A stretch of DNA of 64,000 nt from Bradyrhizobiaceae bacterium (GTDB lineage: Bacteria > Pseudomonadota > Alphaproteobacteria > Rhizobiales > Xanthobacteraceae). Position numbers and translations under genes: made by a program. The stretch covers positions 62,001 through 126,000 of the forward strand of contig JADYXZ010000019.1 of NCBI GenBank assembly GCA_020853885.1. Direction: 5' to 3'. Shown in pieces: positions 1 to 8,632 of this stretch. The notes beneath the pieces were generated by a model. It had not been told where the DNA came from and searched no databases. It worked only from the letters and a program-made list of their open reading frames with translations. How positions within the stretch are numbered: the stretch's first letter is position 1; every line of letters starts with the position of its first letter.

Positions 1-648
1 TGTGGTGGTGTGCAGCGTCAGGTGGCCGCGCTCGGGATTGTATTCGGCGAGCGTCGCATTGGGCTCGATGTGCGCGTGGTTGACCTCGGCGAAGCGGTAG
101 GTCTTCTCGCGCACGAGGTCGGCCGCCTTGAAGCCGGCTTCGGCATCGCCGAACTCCGCATGCACTTCGCGCAGGATGTTGTTCGGCTTTTCGGCATGGA
201 TCGGCGTGGCGCCGGGCTTCATCGCCTTGGCGGCGTCGAAATAGGCGGGCAGGATCTCGTACTCGACGCGGATGAGCTTGAGGGCCTTCGCCGCAGTCGC
301 CTCGTCGACCGCCGCCACGGCGGCCACGGGGTCGCCGCGATAGCGCACCTTCTCGCGCGCGAGCGGAAACTCGTTCTCGGCGATCGGCAGCACGCCGAAC
401 GGCACCTTGCAGTCTTCGCCCGTGCAGACCGTCACGACGCCTTCCAGCGCCTCGGCCTCGCTCGTGTCGATCGAGAGGATGCGCGCGTGCGGGTGCGGCG
501 AGCGCAGGATGCGGCCGCACCAGGCGCCGGGTGCGGGAAGGTCGGCGGTGTATTTGGCCTTGCCGGTGACCTTCTCGACGCCGTCGATCAGGGGCGTGCG
601 CACGCCCACCAGGCCGACGCGTGTCTTTTCCAGCCGGCGGATGCTCAT
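1..648 (-). CDS. hcrA: 4-hydroxybenzoyl-CoA reductase, alpha (molybdenum) subunit, N-terminal part; runs off the left edge
   Basis: The reverse strand reads an open frame from ATG at 648 to the window edge, 216 codons. It starts MSIRRLEKTR and holds 'GVRTPLIDGVEKVTGKAKYT' (residues 15-34), 'ILRSPHPHARI' and 'FGVLPIAENEFPLAREKVRYRGDP', closely matching Thauera HcrA / Rhodopseudomonas HbaC as I remember them. The family belongs to the xanthine oxidase superfamily. The enzyme removes the para hydroxyl of 4-hydroxybenzoyl-CoA reductively to give benzoyl-CoA, using reduced ferredoxin, in the cytoplasm under anoxia. The molybdopterin-binding part lies outside the window. GAGGA lies just before the ATG. 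An upstream frame reading ...VDHLREDAA stops in an ATGA overlap with this start, but I recognise no gene in it. The gene faces away from an aromatic acid-CoA ligase, and FNR-type boxes lie between them. Confidence 0.9.
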   Translation of the reverse strand, partial: MSIRRLEKTRVGLVGVRTPLIDGVEKVTGKAKYTADLPAPGAWCGRILRSPHPHARILSIDTSEAEALEGVVTVCTGEDCKVPFGVLPIAENEFPLAREKVRYRGDPVAAVAAVDEATAAKALKLIRVEYEILPAYFDAAKAMKPGATPIHAEKPNNILREVHAEFGDAEAGFKAADLVREKTYRFAEVNHAHIEPNATLAEYNPERGHLTLHTTT

Positions 649-852
649 GCCGCGTCCTCGCGCAGGTGATCGACGAACAATTGATTCTCGCTTACTGCGT
701 CCTCGCGCCAGCGGCCGTTTACCTGCAATCGCAACAGTCGCTTTCGCGGCTGAGAGGTTGAGCACCCCATGGATGACCTTCCACAGAACGGGCCGGAGCG
801 TGGAAGCAAGTTGCCGACAGTACTTAAAAGCGTGAACCAAAGTTGCTACGCC

Positions 853-866
853 ATGACCTAAATCAA
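853..866. promoter_or_regulatory. FNR-type half-conserved box
   Basis: ATGAC-CTAA-ATCAA: the right half matches the consensus TTGAT-N4-ATCAA fully and the left half at three of five bases. It lies on the hcrA side of the intergenic region. It is weaker than the box at 922-935 and may be chance. Confidence 0.35.
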
Positions 867-921
867 GCAAGTCGTCTGCACGGAAATTGTTTGCGGTACA
901 AACACTTCCGGCCCAAATGAC

Positions 922-935
922 CTGATCGAAGTCAA
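922..935. promoter_or_regulatory. FNR/AadR-type operator
   Basis: CTGAT-CGAA-GTCAA matches TTGAT-N4-ATCAA at four of five bases in each half. Its centre (about 928.5) puts a class II start of transcription near 970 for the rightward ligase operon. FNR-family regulators (AadR, HbaR) control 4-hydroxybenzoate and benzoate genes in Rhodopseudomonas palustris, so an anaerobic activator here is plausible. The same motif class occurs at 6869-6882 and 32157-32170. Confidence 0.55.
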
Positions 936-975
936 GGACGCGCGACGGGAAAGCTGTGCTTTATTTTCGAAATAA

Positions 976-2580
976 ATGGAGCGCGGACTTGTGACTGCAC
1001 TTCGCGACTACAATGCCGCGGTCGATTTTGTGGATCGCAACGTCGCGGAAGGGCGCGGCGACAAGACCGCATTCATCGATCCATCGCGAAATCTTACCTA
1101 TTCCGAATTGCGCGACGCGACGGCGCGGATCGGCGCCATGCTCGCGCGCATCGGGATCGAGCCGGAAAATCGGATCGCGATGGTTCTGCTCGATACCGTC
1201 GACTTCCCGATCATGTTCTGGGGAGCAATTCGCGCCGGCATCGTGCCGGTATTGCTCAACACGCGGCTCAATGCCGAGCAGTATCGTTTCCTGCTCGAAG
1301 ACTCGCGCGCCAAAGCCGTGTTCGTATCGGCGCCGTTGCTGCCGGTCGTGCAGGAAGCGGCGAGGCAGGTTCCGTCGTTGCGTGCCGTTGTCGTGGTTGG
1401 CGGCGGGCCTGAGGGAGTGCCGCGGCTGGAGGCACTGCTCGCCGCCGAGAACGAAGGAGCAGCGCCTGCCAGGACCTGCGCCGACGAGGTCGCGTACTGG
1501 CTCTATTCGTCGGGTACGACAGGCGCACCGAAGGGTGTCATGCACGTCCACTCGAGCATGATGCTCATGGCGCGGCATGCCGGCCAGGAGCGGATCGGTA
1601 TCCGCGAGAACGATCTCGTCTTCTCCGCGGCGAAGCTGTTCTTCTCCTACGGTCTGGGCAACTCGATCATCTGCCCGATGTCGGTGGGCGCCACGTCGAT
1701 ATTTTATCCGGAACGTCCGACGCCGCAGACCGTATTCGAGACGCTGCGCGCCTATCAGCCGACGATGTTCTATGCCGTGCCGACGCTCTATGCGGCGATT
1801 CTGGCCGACGCGAACTGCACGCCGGAAACCGGTTCGCGCCGTCTGCGGCTGTGCTTCTCCGCCGGAGAGCCGTTGCCGCCGGAGATCGGCAGAGCATGGA
1901 AGGAGCGGTTCGGCCTCGACATCGTCAATGGCATCGGCTCGACCGAAATGGGGCACCTGTTTCTCACGAACATTCCCGATAAGGTCGAGTATGGGACCTC
2001 CGGCGTGCCCGTTCGCGGCTACGATCTGAAGCTTGTCGACGAGGCCGGGCAGGAGGTTCCCGACGGAGAGATCGGCGAGCTCTTGGTGCGCGGCGAGACG
2101 TCGGCGGCGGGATACTGGAATCAGCGCGAACGCTCGCGGCGGACCTTTCTCGGCGAGTGGACGCGTACCGGCGACAAGTTTGTACGTCGCCCGGACGGCG
2201 TCTATCTCTACTGCGGCCGCGCCGACGACATGTTCAAGGTGAGCGGCATCTGGGTGTCGCCCTTCGAAGTCGAGGCGGCACTCGTTGAGCATCCTTCCGT
2301 CCTGGAAGCCGCCGTCATCCCTGTCGAGGATGAAAACGGCCTCATCAAGCCGAAGGCGTTTGTGGTGCTCAAGGATCGCCGCAACGAGAAACTGAGCCGC
2401 GCGCTGCACGACGAGCTCAAGCTGCACGTCAAGCACTCGGTCGGGCCGTGGAAGTATCCTCGCTGGATCGAGTTCGTCGAAAGCCTGCCCAAGACGGCCT
2501 CCGGCAAAATTCAGCGCTTCATGCTGCGCAGCCGGGCCGGCCCCGACGGCGCCTCCTGCGAAGGAGGGAAGCCGGAATGA
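976..2580 (+). CDS. Aromatic acid-CoA ligase of the benzoate/4-hydroxybenzoate-CoA ligase family
   Basis: Predicted to activate an aromatic or alicyclic acid to its CoA thioester (ATP to AMP and PPi) in the cytoplasm. The 534 residues show the ANL-superfamily P-loop '[11 protein letters not shown]' (177-187), '[11 protein letters not shown]', '[11 protein letters not shown]', '[20 protein letters not shown]' and the C-terminal lysine motif '[12 protein letters not shown]'. This order and spacing is that of BadA/HbaA/BCL enzymes rather than phenylacetate or fatty acid ligases. Divergent hcrA suggests 4-hydroxybenzoate; the following beta-oxidation genes suggest a ring-reduced or other acid. 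The substrate cannot be decided from sequence. ATG 976 has no ribosome-binding site, whereas GTG at 991 has GGAG nine bases upstream and may be the true start. The stop overlaps the next start (ATGA). Confidence 0.88.
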   Translation: MERGLVTALRDYNAAVDFVDRNVAEGRGDKTAFIDPSRNLTYSELRDATARIGAMLARIGIEPENRIAMVLLDTVDFPIMFWGAIRAGIVPVLLNTRLNAEQYRFLLEDSRAKAVFVSAPLLPVVQEAARQVPSLRAVVVVGGGPEGVPRLEALLAAENEGAAPARTCADEVAYWLYSSGTTGAPKGVMHVHSSMMLMARHAGQERIGIRENDLVFSAAKLFFSYGLGNSIICPMSVGATSIFYPERPTPQTVFETLRAYQPTMFYAVPTLYAAILADANCTPETGSRRLRLCFSAGEPLPPEIGRAWKERFGLDIVNGIGSTEMGHLFLTNIPDKVEYGTSGVPVRGYDLKLVDEAGQEVPDGEIGELLVRGETSAAGYWNQRERSRRTFLGEWTRTGDKFVRRPDGVYLYCGRADDMFKVSGIWVSPFEVEAALVEHPSVLEAAVIPVEDENGLIKPKAFVVLKDRRNEKLSRALHDELKLHVKHSVGPWKYPRWIEFVESLPKTASGKIQRFMLRSRAGPDGASCEGGKPE

Positions 2581-3773
2581 GGCTCGATCTGTCTCACCTG
2601 GCTTGGCCGTTCTTCAATGCGCCGCACCGGCGCTTTGCAATGGCAATCGCCGGATGGGCGCAGCGCGATCTCCCTGCCTACATCGACCATGCCGACGTGG
2701 ACCGCAGTTGCCGCGACCTCGTGCGCGCGCTCGGAGAAGGCGGATGGCTGAAGGCCGTTGTTCCGGGCGCATATGGCGGCCTGTCGCCGGCGCTGGATGT
2801 ACGCACGCTCTGTCTGGCGCGGGAAATCCTCGCATGGAATGAAGGTCTCGCGGACTTCGCGTTAGCCATGCAGGGGCTCGGCACCGGCTCGATCTCGCTG
2901 TTCGGCTCCGACGAGATCAAGGCCAAGTATCTTCCGCCGGTGCGTGAGGGGCGCCACATTGCCGCCTTCGCGCTTTCCGAGCCGGGCGCCGGATCGGATG
3001 TCGCCGCGCTGACGACGACCGCGACGAAGGACGGCCCGCGCCACGTCAGACTCGACGGATTGAAGACGTGGATCTCGAACGGCGGAATAGCCGACCACTA
3101 TGTCGTGTTCGCCCGAACGGGCGAGGCCCCGGGTGCGAAGGGGCTTTCCGCCTTCGTCGTCGACGCCGATGCACCGGGGCTGACGATCGCGGAACGCATC
3201 GACACCATCGCACCGCATCCGCTCGCCTCGATTCGTTTCGAAAGCTGCCGCATTCCCGTTGCAAACCGGCTGGGCGCTCCGGGCGAGGGGTTCAAGGTGG
3301 CGATGGCAACCCTCGATATCTTCCGCTCGACCGTCGGCGCGGCCGCACTCGGGCTTGCGCGCCGGGCGCTCGACGAAGCGGTCGCCCGCTCGCTCACGCG
3401 CCGGGTGTACGGCGCGCCGCTCGCCGACCTGCAGCTCACGCAGGCGTCGCTCGCCGACAGCGCGGTCGACATCGACGCCGCGGCGCTCCTTGTCTATCGC
3501 GCGGCATGGACGAAGGATCGCGGCGCGGCGCGCACCCGGCGCGAATCTTCGGCGGCAAAGCTGTTTGCCACGGAAATGGGACAGCGCGTGATCGACCGCG
3601 CGGTCCAGCTGCATGGCGGCACCGGCGTATGCGAGGGGGTCAAGGTTGAGTCGCTCTATCGCGAGATACGCGCGCTCCGCATCTACGAGGGCGCAAGCGA
3701 AGTGCAAAAGATGATTATCGCGCGCGAGCTGCTGCGGTCGCAGGAGCCCGCGGAGCGGGCCGCGGCAGAATAG
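2577..3773 (+). CDS. Acyl-CoA dehydrogenase
   Basis: FAD flavoprotein predicted to introduce an alpha-beta double bond into a CoA thioester and pass electrons to ETF. The 398 residues match the usual length of about 380-400. Visible landmarks are '[15 protein letters not shown]' (FAD/substrate loop), '[18 protein letters not shown]' and near the C-terminus '[20 protein letters not shown]', whose glutamate after Tyr is at the catalytic base position of short-chain enzymes. ATG 2577 follows AAGGAGGGAA and overlaps the ligase stop, so translation is coupled. In the cyclohexanecarboxylate pathway the equivalent enzyme is AliB/BadJ, and the next genes parallel BadK and BadH. That assignment is inferred from context. 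Confidence 0.88.
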   Translation: MRLDLSHLAWPFFNAPHRRFAMAIAGWAQRDLPAYIDHADVDRSCRDLVRALGEGGWLKAVVPGAYGGLSPALDVRTLCLAREILAWNEGLADFALAMQGLGTGSISLFGSDEIKAKYLPPVREGRHIAAFALSEPGAGSDVAALTTTATKDGPRHVRLDGLKTWISNGGIADHYVVFARTGEAPGAKGLSAFVVDADAPGLTIAERIDTIAPHPLASIRFESCRIPVANRLGAPGEGFKVAMATLDIFRSTVGAAALGLARRALDEAVARSLTRRVYGAPLADLQLTQASLADSAVDIDAAALLVYRAAWTKDRGAARTRRESSAAKLFATEMGQRVIDRAVQLHGGTGVCEGVKVESLYREIRALRIYEGASEVQKMIIARELLRSQEPAERAAAE

Positions 3774-3802
3774 TCGCGCCGGCACGTTGCAGAGGAGCCA
3801 GG

Positions 3803-4594
3803 ATGTTTCGGCTGAGCGTGGAGGATGGAGTTGCGGAGCTGACGCTTGCCCGTCCGCCCGTAAACGCCATCAATGAAGAATGGGTGCTCGAGCTGAATGC
3901 GAAGCTGGATGAGCTCGGCGGACGGGCGGATTGGAAGGTCCTGCATATCCGCTCGGATCAGAAGATCTTTTGCGCCGGCGCGGATCTCGCGCAGGTGCGC
4001 GGATTCATGGAGGCGCGCGACGGTCCCGACCGGATGTACGCTTTCGTTGCCGGCATTCAGCGCGTCTATACGCGCCTGGAGCGGCTGCCGCAGGTGACGC
4101 TGGCGGAGATCGGCGGCACCGCCCTGGGCGGCGGGTTCGAGCTGGCGCTTGCCTGCGATCTGCGCATCGCCGCCGCAGAGGCGAAGCTCGGACTGCCGGA
4201 AGTGGGCCTTGGCCTGATTCCCGGCGGCGGCGGCACGCAAAGGCTCACCCGCATCTGCGGCCCGGCGGTGGCCGCGCGGATGATCCTCGGCGCGGAGACC
4301 GTGACCGGCGCCACCGCCCGCGAGCTTGGCATGGTGCAATGGGCGGTGCCGCGCACCGACCTCGCCGCCGAAGCGCAGGCAATCGCCGGACGCATCGCCG
4401 CGCTGCCGGCTGCGGCGATCGTCGCGTCCAAGGCGTGCATCGCGGCTGCGGCGACGCCGGGGCACGGCGGGTATTCGGACGAACTTGAAGCGACGTACCG
4501 GTTGTTGAGCGAGCGTGAAACGCAGGATCGTGTGAAGGCATTCTTCACCGGAGCCGCATCGAACCCGCCGCAACGTCAAAAAGGAGCATTGTGA
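3803..4594 (+). CDS. Enoyl-CoA hydratase (crotonase family)
   Basis: Predicted to hydrate the double bond made by the upstream dehydrogenase. The 263 residues carry the oxyanion-hole region 'FCAGADLAQVRG' and both hydratase glutamates, in 'GGGFELALACD' and in 'GLPEVGLGLIPGGGGTQRL'. This is the standard active-site pair of rat mitochondrial crotonase, so true hydration is likely. It lies 29 bases after the dehydrogenase and ends in a TGATG overlap with the following SDR gene. A BadK-like role (cyclohex-1-enecarboxyl-CoA hydratase) is possible, but the sequence is not specific enough to name it. Confidence 0.87.
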   Translation: MFRLSVEDGVAELTLARPPVNAINEEWVLELNAKLDELGGRADWKVLHIRSDQKIFCAGADLAQVRGFMEARDGPDRMYAFVAGIQRVYTRLERLPQVTLAEIGGTALGGGFELALACDLRIAAAEAKLGLPEVGLGLIPGGGGTQRLTRICGPAVAARMILGAETVTGATARELGMVQWAVPRTDLAAEAQAIAGRIAALPAAAIVASKACIAAAATPGHGGYSDELEATYRLLSERETQDRVKAFFTGAASNPPQRQKGAL

Positions 4595-5340
4595 TGAAGT
4601 TGGACGGGAAGATCGCCCTTGTCACCGGCGGGGCGTCGGGTATCGGCAAGGCGACGGTGATGGAGCTTGCCCGCAGCGGCGCGATGGTCATCTGCGCGGA
4701 CGTGAACGCGGCGAAAGGCGCGGAACTGCAGCAGGAGGCAGCGGCAGCGAAGCTTTCCGTCGACTTCGCGCCGGTGGATCTGGCCGATCCCAAGTCGGCG
4801 CGCCAGTGCGCGGCCGATGTCCTCGCCCGCCACCAGCGGGTCGACATCCTGGTCAACGCCGCCGGCTGGAACGATATCCAGCCGTTCATGGAGAACGCGC
4901 CGGACTACATGGATCGCGTCATCGCCATCAATCTAAGCGGAACCCTGCATCTGACGCAGGCGCTGCTTCCCCCGATGATCGCCGCAGGCAAGGGCAAGAT
5001 CGTCAATGTCTCCAGCGATGCCGGACGTGTCGGCAGCAGTGGCGAGACCACTTACGCGGCGGCCAAGGGCGGCGTGATCGCATTCACGAAATCGCTGGCG
5101 CGCGAAGTGGCGCGCTACTCGATCAACGTCAACTGCGTCTGTCCGGGGCCGACCGATACGCCGATGCTGCAGTCGCGCCCGGACAAACTGAAGGAAGCTT
5201 TCGTTCGCGCGATTCCCTTCCGGCGTTTTGCCAAGCCGCAGGAAATCGCCGATTCCATTCTGTTCTTTGCGAGCCCGCGCTCCGACTACATCACCGGTCA
5301 GGTGCTGAGCATCAGCGGCGGGCTCACGTTCGCAGGTTGA
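4594..5340 (+). CDS. SDR dehydrogenase similar to 2-hydroxycyclohexanecarboxyl-CoA dehydrogenase (BadH-like)
   Basis: Classical short-chain dehydrogenase of 248 residues, predicted to oxidise a beta-hydroxyacyl-CoA with NAD. It shows the cofactor motif '[10 protein letters not shown]', 'NAAG', the catalytic serine in '[14 protein letters not shown]' and 'YAAAKGG' (Tyr and Lys of the active site). '[12 protein letters not shown]' and the end '[17 protein letters not shown]' resemble BadH of R. palustris as I recall it. ATG 4594 is preferred over GTG 4591 because AGGAG lies at 4582-4586. It follows the hydratase and precedes an atypical crotonase, so it supplies the third step of a beta-oxidation-like sequence. 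Confidence 0.85.
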   Translation: MKLDGKIALVTGGASGIGKATVMELARSGAMVICADVNAAKGAELQQEAAAAKLSVDFAPVDLADPKSARQCAADVLARHQRVDILVNAAGWNDIQPFMENAPDYMDRVIAINLSGTLHLTQALLPPMIAAGKGKIVNVSSDAGRVGSSGETTYAAAKGGVIAFTKSLAREVARYSINVNCVCPGPTDTPMLQSRPDKLKEAFVRAIPFRRFAKPQEIADSILFFASPRSDYITGQVLSISGGLTFAG

Positions 5341-5350
5341 GGAGGTGACG

Positions 5351-6259
<909 letters not shown>

Positions 6260-6267
6260 GCCGATCG

Positions 6268-6648
6268 TCACTCGTCGGCCGGTGCCGCCCGCGGGCGGTC
6301 CGGCCGGGTGACGATGAAGATCGCCGATCCCGACAGCACCACCGCCTGGATCGCTAGGATCCAGGCGGAAACACCCAGCAGCGCCGATAATGCCAGCGTC
6401 GCAGCGATCACCGCGAGCGCGGCAATCTTGGTCCGCCGTGCGATCGCACGATGCCGGCGCCAGTCATCGATGACCGGGCCGAAGGCCGGATGCTCGAGAA
6501 GCCATGCATGCAGCCGCGGCGAGCTGCGCGCGAATGCATAGGCCGCCAGCAGCAGGAACGGCGTCGAAGGCAGCAGGGGAAGGACGGCACCCGCCGCGCC
6601 CGTCGTCAGGCTTGCCAAACCGATCGCGATCCATAGCGGACGGGTCAT
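6268..6648 (-). CDS. DUF454 (YbaN-type) small membrane protein
   Basis: 126 residues from ATG 6648, the usual size of the YbaN/DUF454 family. It has a short cytoplasmic start, paired hydrophobic segments around 'LPLLPSTPFLLLAAYAFARSSP', a charged loop 'LEHPAFGPVIDDWRRHRAI' and two more hydrophobic segments at the C-terminal side. 'LPSTPFLLLA.AYAFARSSPRLHAWL' is the family signature. The function of the family is unknown. A longer reading from TTG 6687 is possible, but AGGGAG stands before ATG 6648. It converges on the preceding operon with only eight bases between stops. Confidence 0.8.
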   Translation of the reverse strand: MTRPLWIAIGLASLTTGAAGAVLPLLPSTPFLLLAAYAFARSSPRLHAWLLEHPAFGPVIDDWRRHRAIARRTKIAALAVIAATLALSALLGVSAWILAIQAVVLSGSAIFIVTRPDRPRAAPADE

Positions 6649-6868
6649 CGCAGCCAGCTCCCTGCAAGCGAGCGCGATCGAGTTCAAGGAACGATCGCGG
6701 TTCGCTCAATCGACAGGTCCGAATATCTCCACCTGACGATAGACTAGATAAGGGCTGTTTCGGCAGAACGATATACCCGCCGCGCCCGATTCCGATTCAG
6801 CGCTCCGGACGCGCATCATATCGAAGGTGCAGGCCCATAGTTTAGATCGCTTCTGATCTGCAGTCTGA

Positions 6869-6882
6869 TTGACCTTGATCAA
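6869..6882 (+). promoter_or_regulatory. FNR-type operator upstream of the ABC/NnrS operon
   Basis: TTGAC-CTTG-ATCAA matches TTGAT-N4-ATCAA at nine of ten defined bases. Its centre at about 6875.5 predicts a class II start of transcription near 6917, 53 bases before the ATG of the permease. This suggests anoxia- or NO-responsive expression of the operon 6970-12617, which ends with nnrS. Confidence 0.7.
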
Positions 6883-6969
6883 GCGTGCGCTCCGGGCTGC
6901 CAACTACGGTTTGCCCCGGTCGACGTGTCCGCGACCTTGAATCGCGACGAGATGTCACCGGGGGAACTT

Positions 6970-7773
6970 ATGAGCGCAACGCCGCGCTGGCGGCCCTTGC
7001 ACGCGTTCACAGGTGGAGCCGCAGGGGTTCTGCTTGTCGTCGCTGCATGGGAAGCGGCCGCAGGTCACCTCAACCCGTTGATTCTGCCGTCGCCGCGCGC
7101 GGTTCTCGCCGACGTCATCACGCTCCTCAGCGATCACACGAACTGGTTTGTCATCGAAGCGACGGCGCGGCGCGCGCTTGCCGGCTTTTTCGGCGGGGCG
7201 GTCGTCGGGCTGGCTTGCGGGCTGCTGGCGGGCACCAACAGGGCGGTCGACAAGCTCGTCGATCCGCTGATGACGCTGCTGATGGCGATGCCGCCCATTG
7301 CCTGGGTCGTGCTCGCGCTGATCTGGTTCGGCATCGGCAGCTCGTCGGCCGTCTTCACCGTCGCGGTCGCAGTGCTGCCGATCGTCGCAGTCGCTGCCCG
7401 AGCCGGCTTGCTCGCCCGCGATCGCAGCCTCGACCGCATGGCGGAGACGTTCGGTGCCGGGCTTGCGATCCGCCTTTTCGATATCCGCCTGCCGCAGATC
7501 GTTTCGCACGTGGCGCCCGCTGCCATCGCCGCGCTCGCCATTGCAATGAAGGTCGCGGTGATGATCGAGCTCTTGGCGCTCGCCGACGGTCTCGGCGCCG
7601 CCCTTGCGCGCGCGCGCGTCAATCTCGATTCCACGCGCGCCTTTGCGTGGATCGCGATCGTGCTTGCGCTCGTTCTCATCCTCGACCGCGGGCTCCTGCG
7701 TCCTCTGCATCGGCGGCTCGAGCAGTGGCGCGACGCCGGTCACGCGCCGCCGCAACCGGGAGCGATGGCATGA
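6970..7773 (+). CDS. ABC transporter permease, NitT/TauT type
   Basis: Inner-membrane permease of 267 residues with about six hydrophobic segments. It has the taurine/nitrate/sulfonate-type N-terminus 'HLNPLILPSPRAVLADVITLL' and the cytoplasmic loop region 'MAETFGAGLAIRLFDIRLPQI', which resembles the EAA loop that docks on the ATPase. ATG 6970 lies seven bases after GGGGGAA; GTG 6925 would add 15 residues. Its stop overlaps the ATPase start (ATGA). The transported compound is not evident: the family includes nitrate, sulfonate, cyanate, thiamine-precursor and riboflavin importers. The operon also holds an outer-membrane barrel and a binding protein, so a complete import route is likely. Confidence 0.85.
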   Translation: MSATPRWRPLHAFTGGAAGVLLVVAAWEAAAGHLNPLILPSPRAVLADVITLLSDHTNWFVIEATARRALAGFFGGAVVGLACGLLAGTNRAVDKLVDPLMTLLMAMPPIAWVVLALIWFGIGSSSAVFTVAVAVLPIVAVAARAGLLARDRSLDRMAETFGAGLAIRLFDIRLPQIVSHVAPAAIAALAIAMKVAVMIELLALADGLGAALARARVNLDSTRAFAWIAIVLALVLILDRGLLRPLHRRLEQWRDAGHAPPQPGAMA

Positions 7774-8525
7774 GCCTGCAGATGTCCGGCATCCATGCCG
7801 CCTACGGCTTGCGCGAGGTGCTCGCCGGTATCGACTTGTCGATACCGGCCGGCAGCATCACCGCCGTCATTGGGCGCTCGGGCTCCGGCAAGAGCACGCT
7901 GCTGCAAGTCGCTGCGGGGCTGCTGGCGCCGCAGGCGGGCGAAGTCGCGTGCGACGGCCGGCTCGCCTGCGTGTTTCAGGATGCGCGGCTGCTGCCGTGG
8001 TGCCGTGCGCGCGACAATGCGGCCTTCGGCCTGAAGTGCCTCGGTGTCGCCCGCCGCGAGCGGCGGGAGCGGGCGGCGGCGATGCTGACGCGCCTCGGCC
8101 TCGCCGATGCGGTCGACTGCTGGCCTGCCGAGTTGTCCGGCGGCATGCGCCAGCGCGTTGCGCTTGCGCGCGCATTCCTGGTCGCGCCGCGCGTGCTTCT
8201 GCTCGACGAGCCGTTCAGCGCGCTCGATCCCGGCCTGCGGCTTGAACTGCTGTCGATGCTGCGCACCGAGCTCGCGTGCAACTGCGCCGTACTCATGGTC
8301 ACGCACGATGTCTCGGAAGCGGCGACCATTGCCGACCGCATCGTCGTGCTCGACGGCCAGCCCGCGTCGATCGTCGTCGAGCACGATCTCGGCCGGCCCG
8401 TGCGGCCGCGTTCGCTGCCGGAAGCGCATTGGATCGCTGCCCGCCTGTTCGCGGATCAAAAAGTCGCTGCGGCGTTCGCCATCGACTCCGCTCCATCGAA
8501 TGTCGTGTCCTTGAAGGTGTCGTGA
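7770..8525 (+). CDS. ABC transporter ATP-binding protein, NitT/TauT type
   Basis: Energises the permease encoded just upstream. The 251 residues contain Walker A 'GRSGSGKST', Q-loop 'VFQDARLLPW', signature 'LSGGMRQRVALARA', Walker B 'VLLLDEPFSALD' and the switch histidine in 'MVTHDVSEA', all intact. The C-terminal ~50 residues after the ATPase core are typical of the SsuB/TauB group. Its TGA overlaps an ATG at 8525 that begins the leader of the next gene, so the four reading frames are translationally linked. Confidence 0.9.
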   Translation: MSLQMSGIHAAYGLREVLAGIDLSIPAGSITAVIGRSGSGKSTLLQVAAGLLAPQAGEVACDGRLACVFQDARLLPWCRARDNAAFGLKCLGVARRERRERAAAMLTRLGLADAVDCWPAELSGGMRQRVALARAFLVAPRVLLLDEPFSALDPGLRLELLSMLRTELACNCAVLMVTHDVSEAATIADRIVVLDGQPASIVVEHDLGRPVRPRSLPEAHWIAARLFADQKVAAAFAIDSAPSNVVSLKVS

Positions 8526-8632
8526 TGTCCAGAAATGAATCGGTAGTCCGGATCGTTGCTTCGGTTGGCATCGTTTTCCTGTCATGCCGGTGGCGTTTTC
8601 GCAGGAAGCCAAACTGCCGGCAGCGCCCGTGA
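8525..8632 (+). pseudogene. Out-of-frame signal-peptide leader of the outer-membrane barrel gene
   Basis: ATG 8525 overlaps the ATPase stop (TGATG) and encodes MSRNESVVRIVASVGIVFLS, a good Sec signal start with basic residues and a hydrophobic core. It then runs out of frame with the barrel protein. The barrel frame continues at 8584 with MPVAFSQE, which looks like the missing end of the signal peptide (cleavage after AFS). One extra base near 8575-8583 would join them. Either the gene carries a -1 frameshift or the sequence has an error. Confidence 0.65.

Larger units (their letters stand above)
649..975. promoter_or_regulatory. Divergent promoter region between hcrA and the CoA-ligase operon
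   Basis: These 327 bases hold no convincing gene. They separate two divergently read units of aromatic acid degradation and are more AT-rich near 830-975 than the flanking genes. Two CRP/FNR-type dyads are visible and listed separately. The start of the ligase at 976 has no Shine-Dalgarno sequence in front of it, which affects the choice of start codon there. Confidence 0.6.

Noticed and set aside
961-2436. Long open frame (491 codons) on the minus strand over the CoA-ligase gene
   Set aside because: It is the antisense of a well-conserved ligase; its composition is Arg/Ala/His rich with no motif, as expected from high-GC codon bias.
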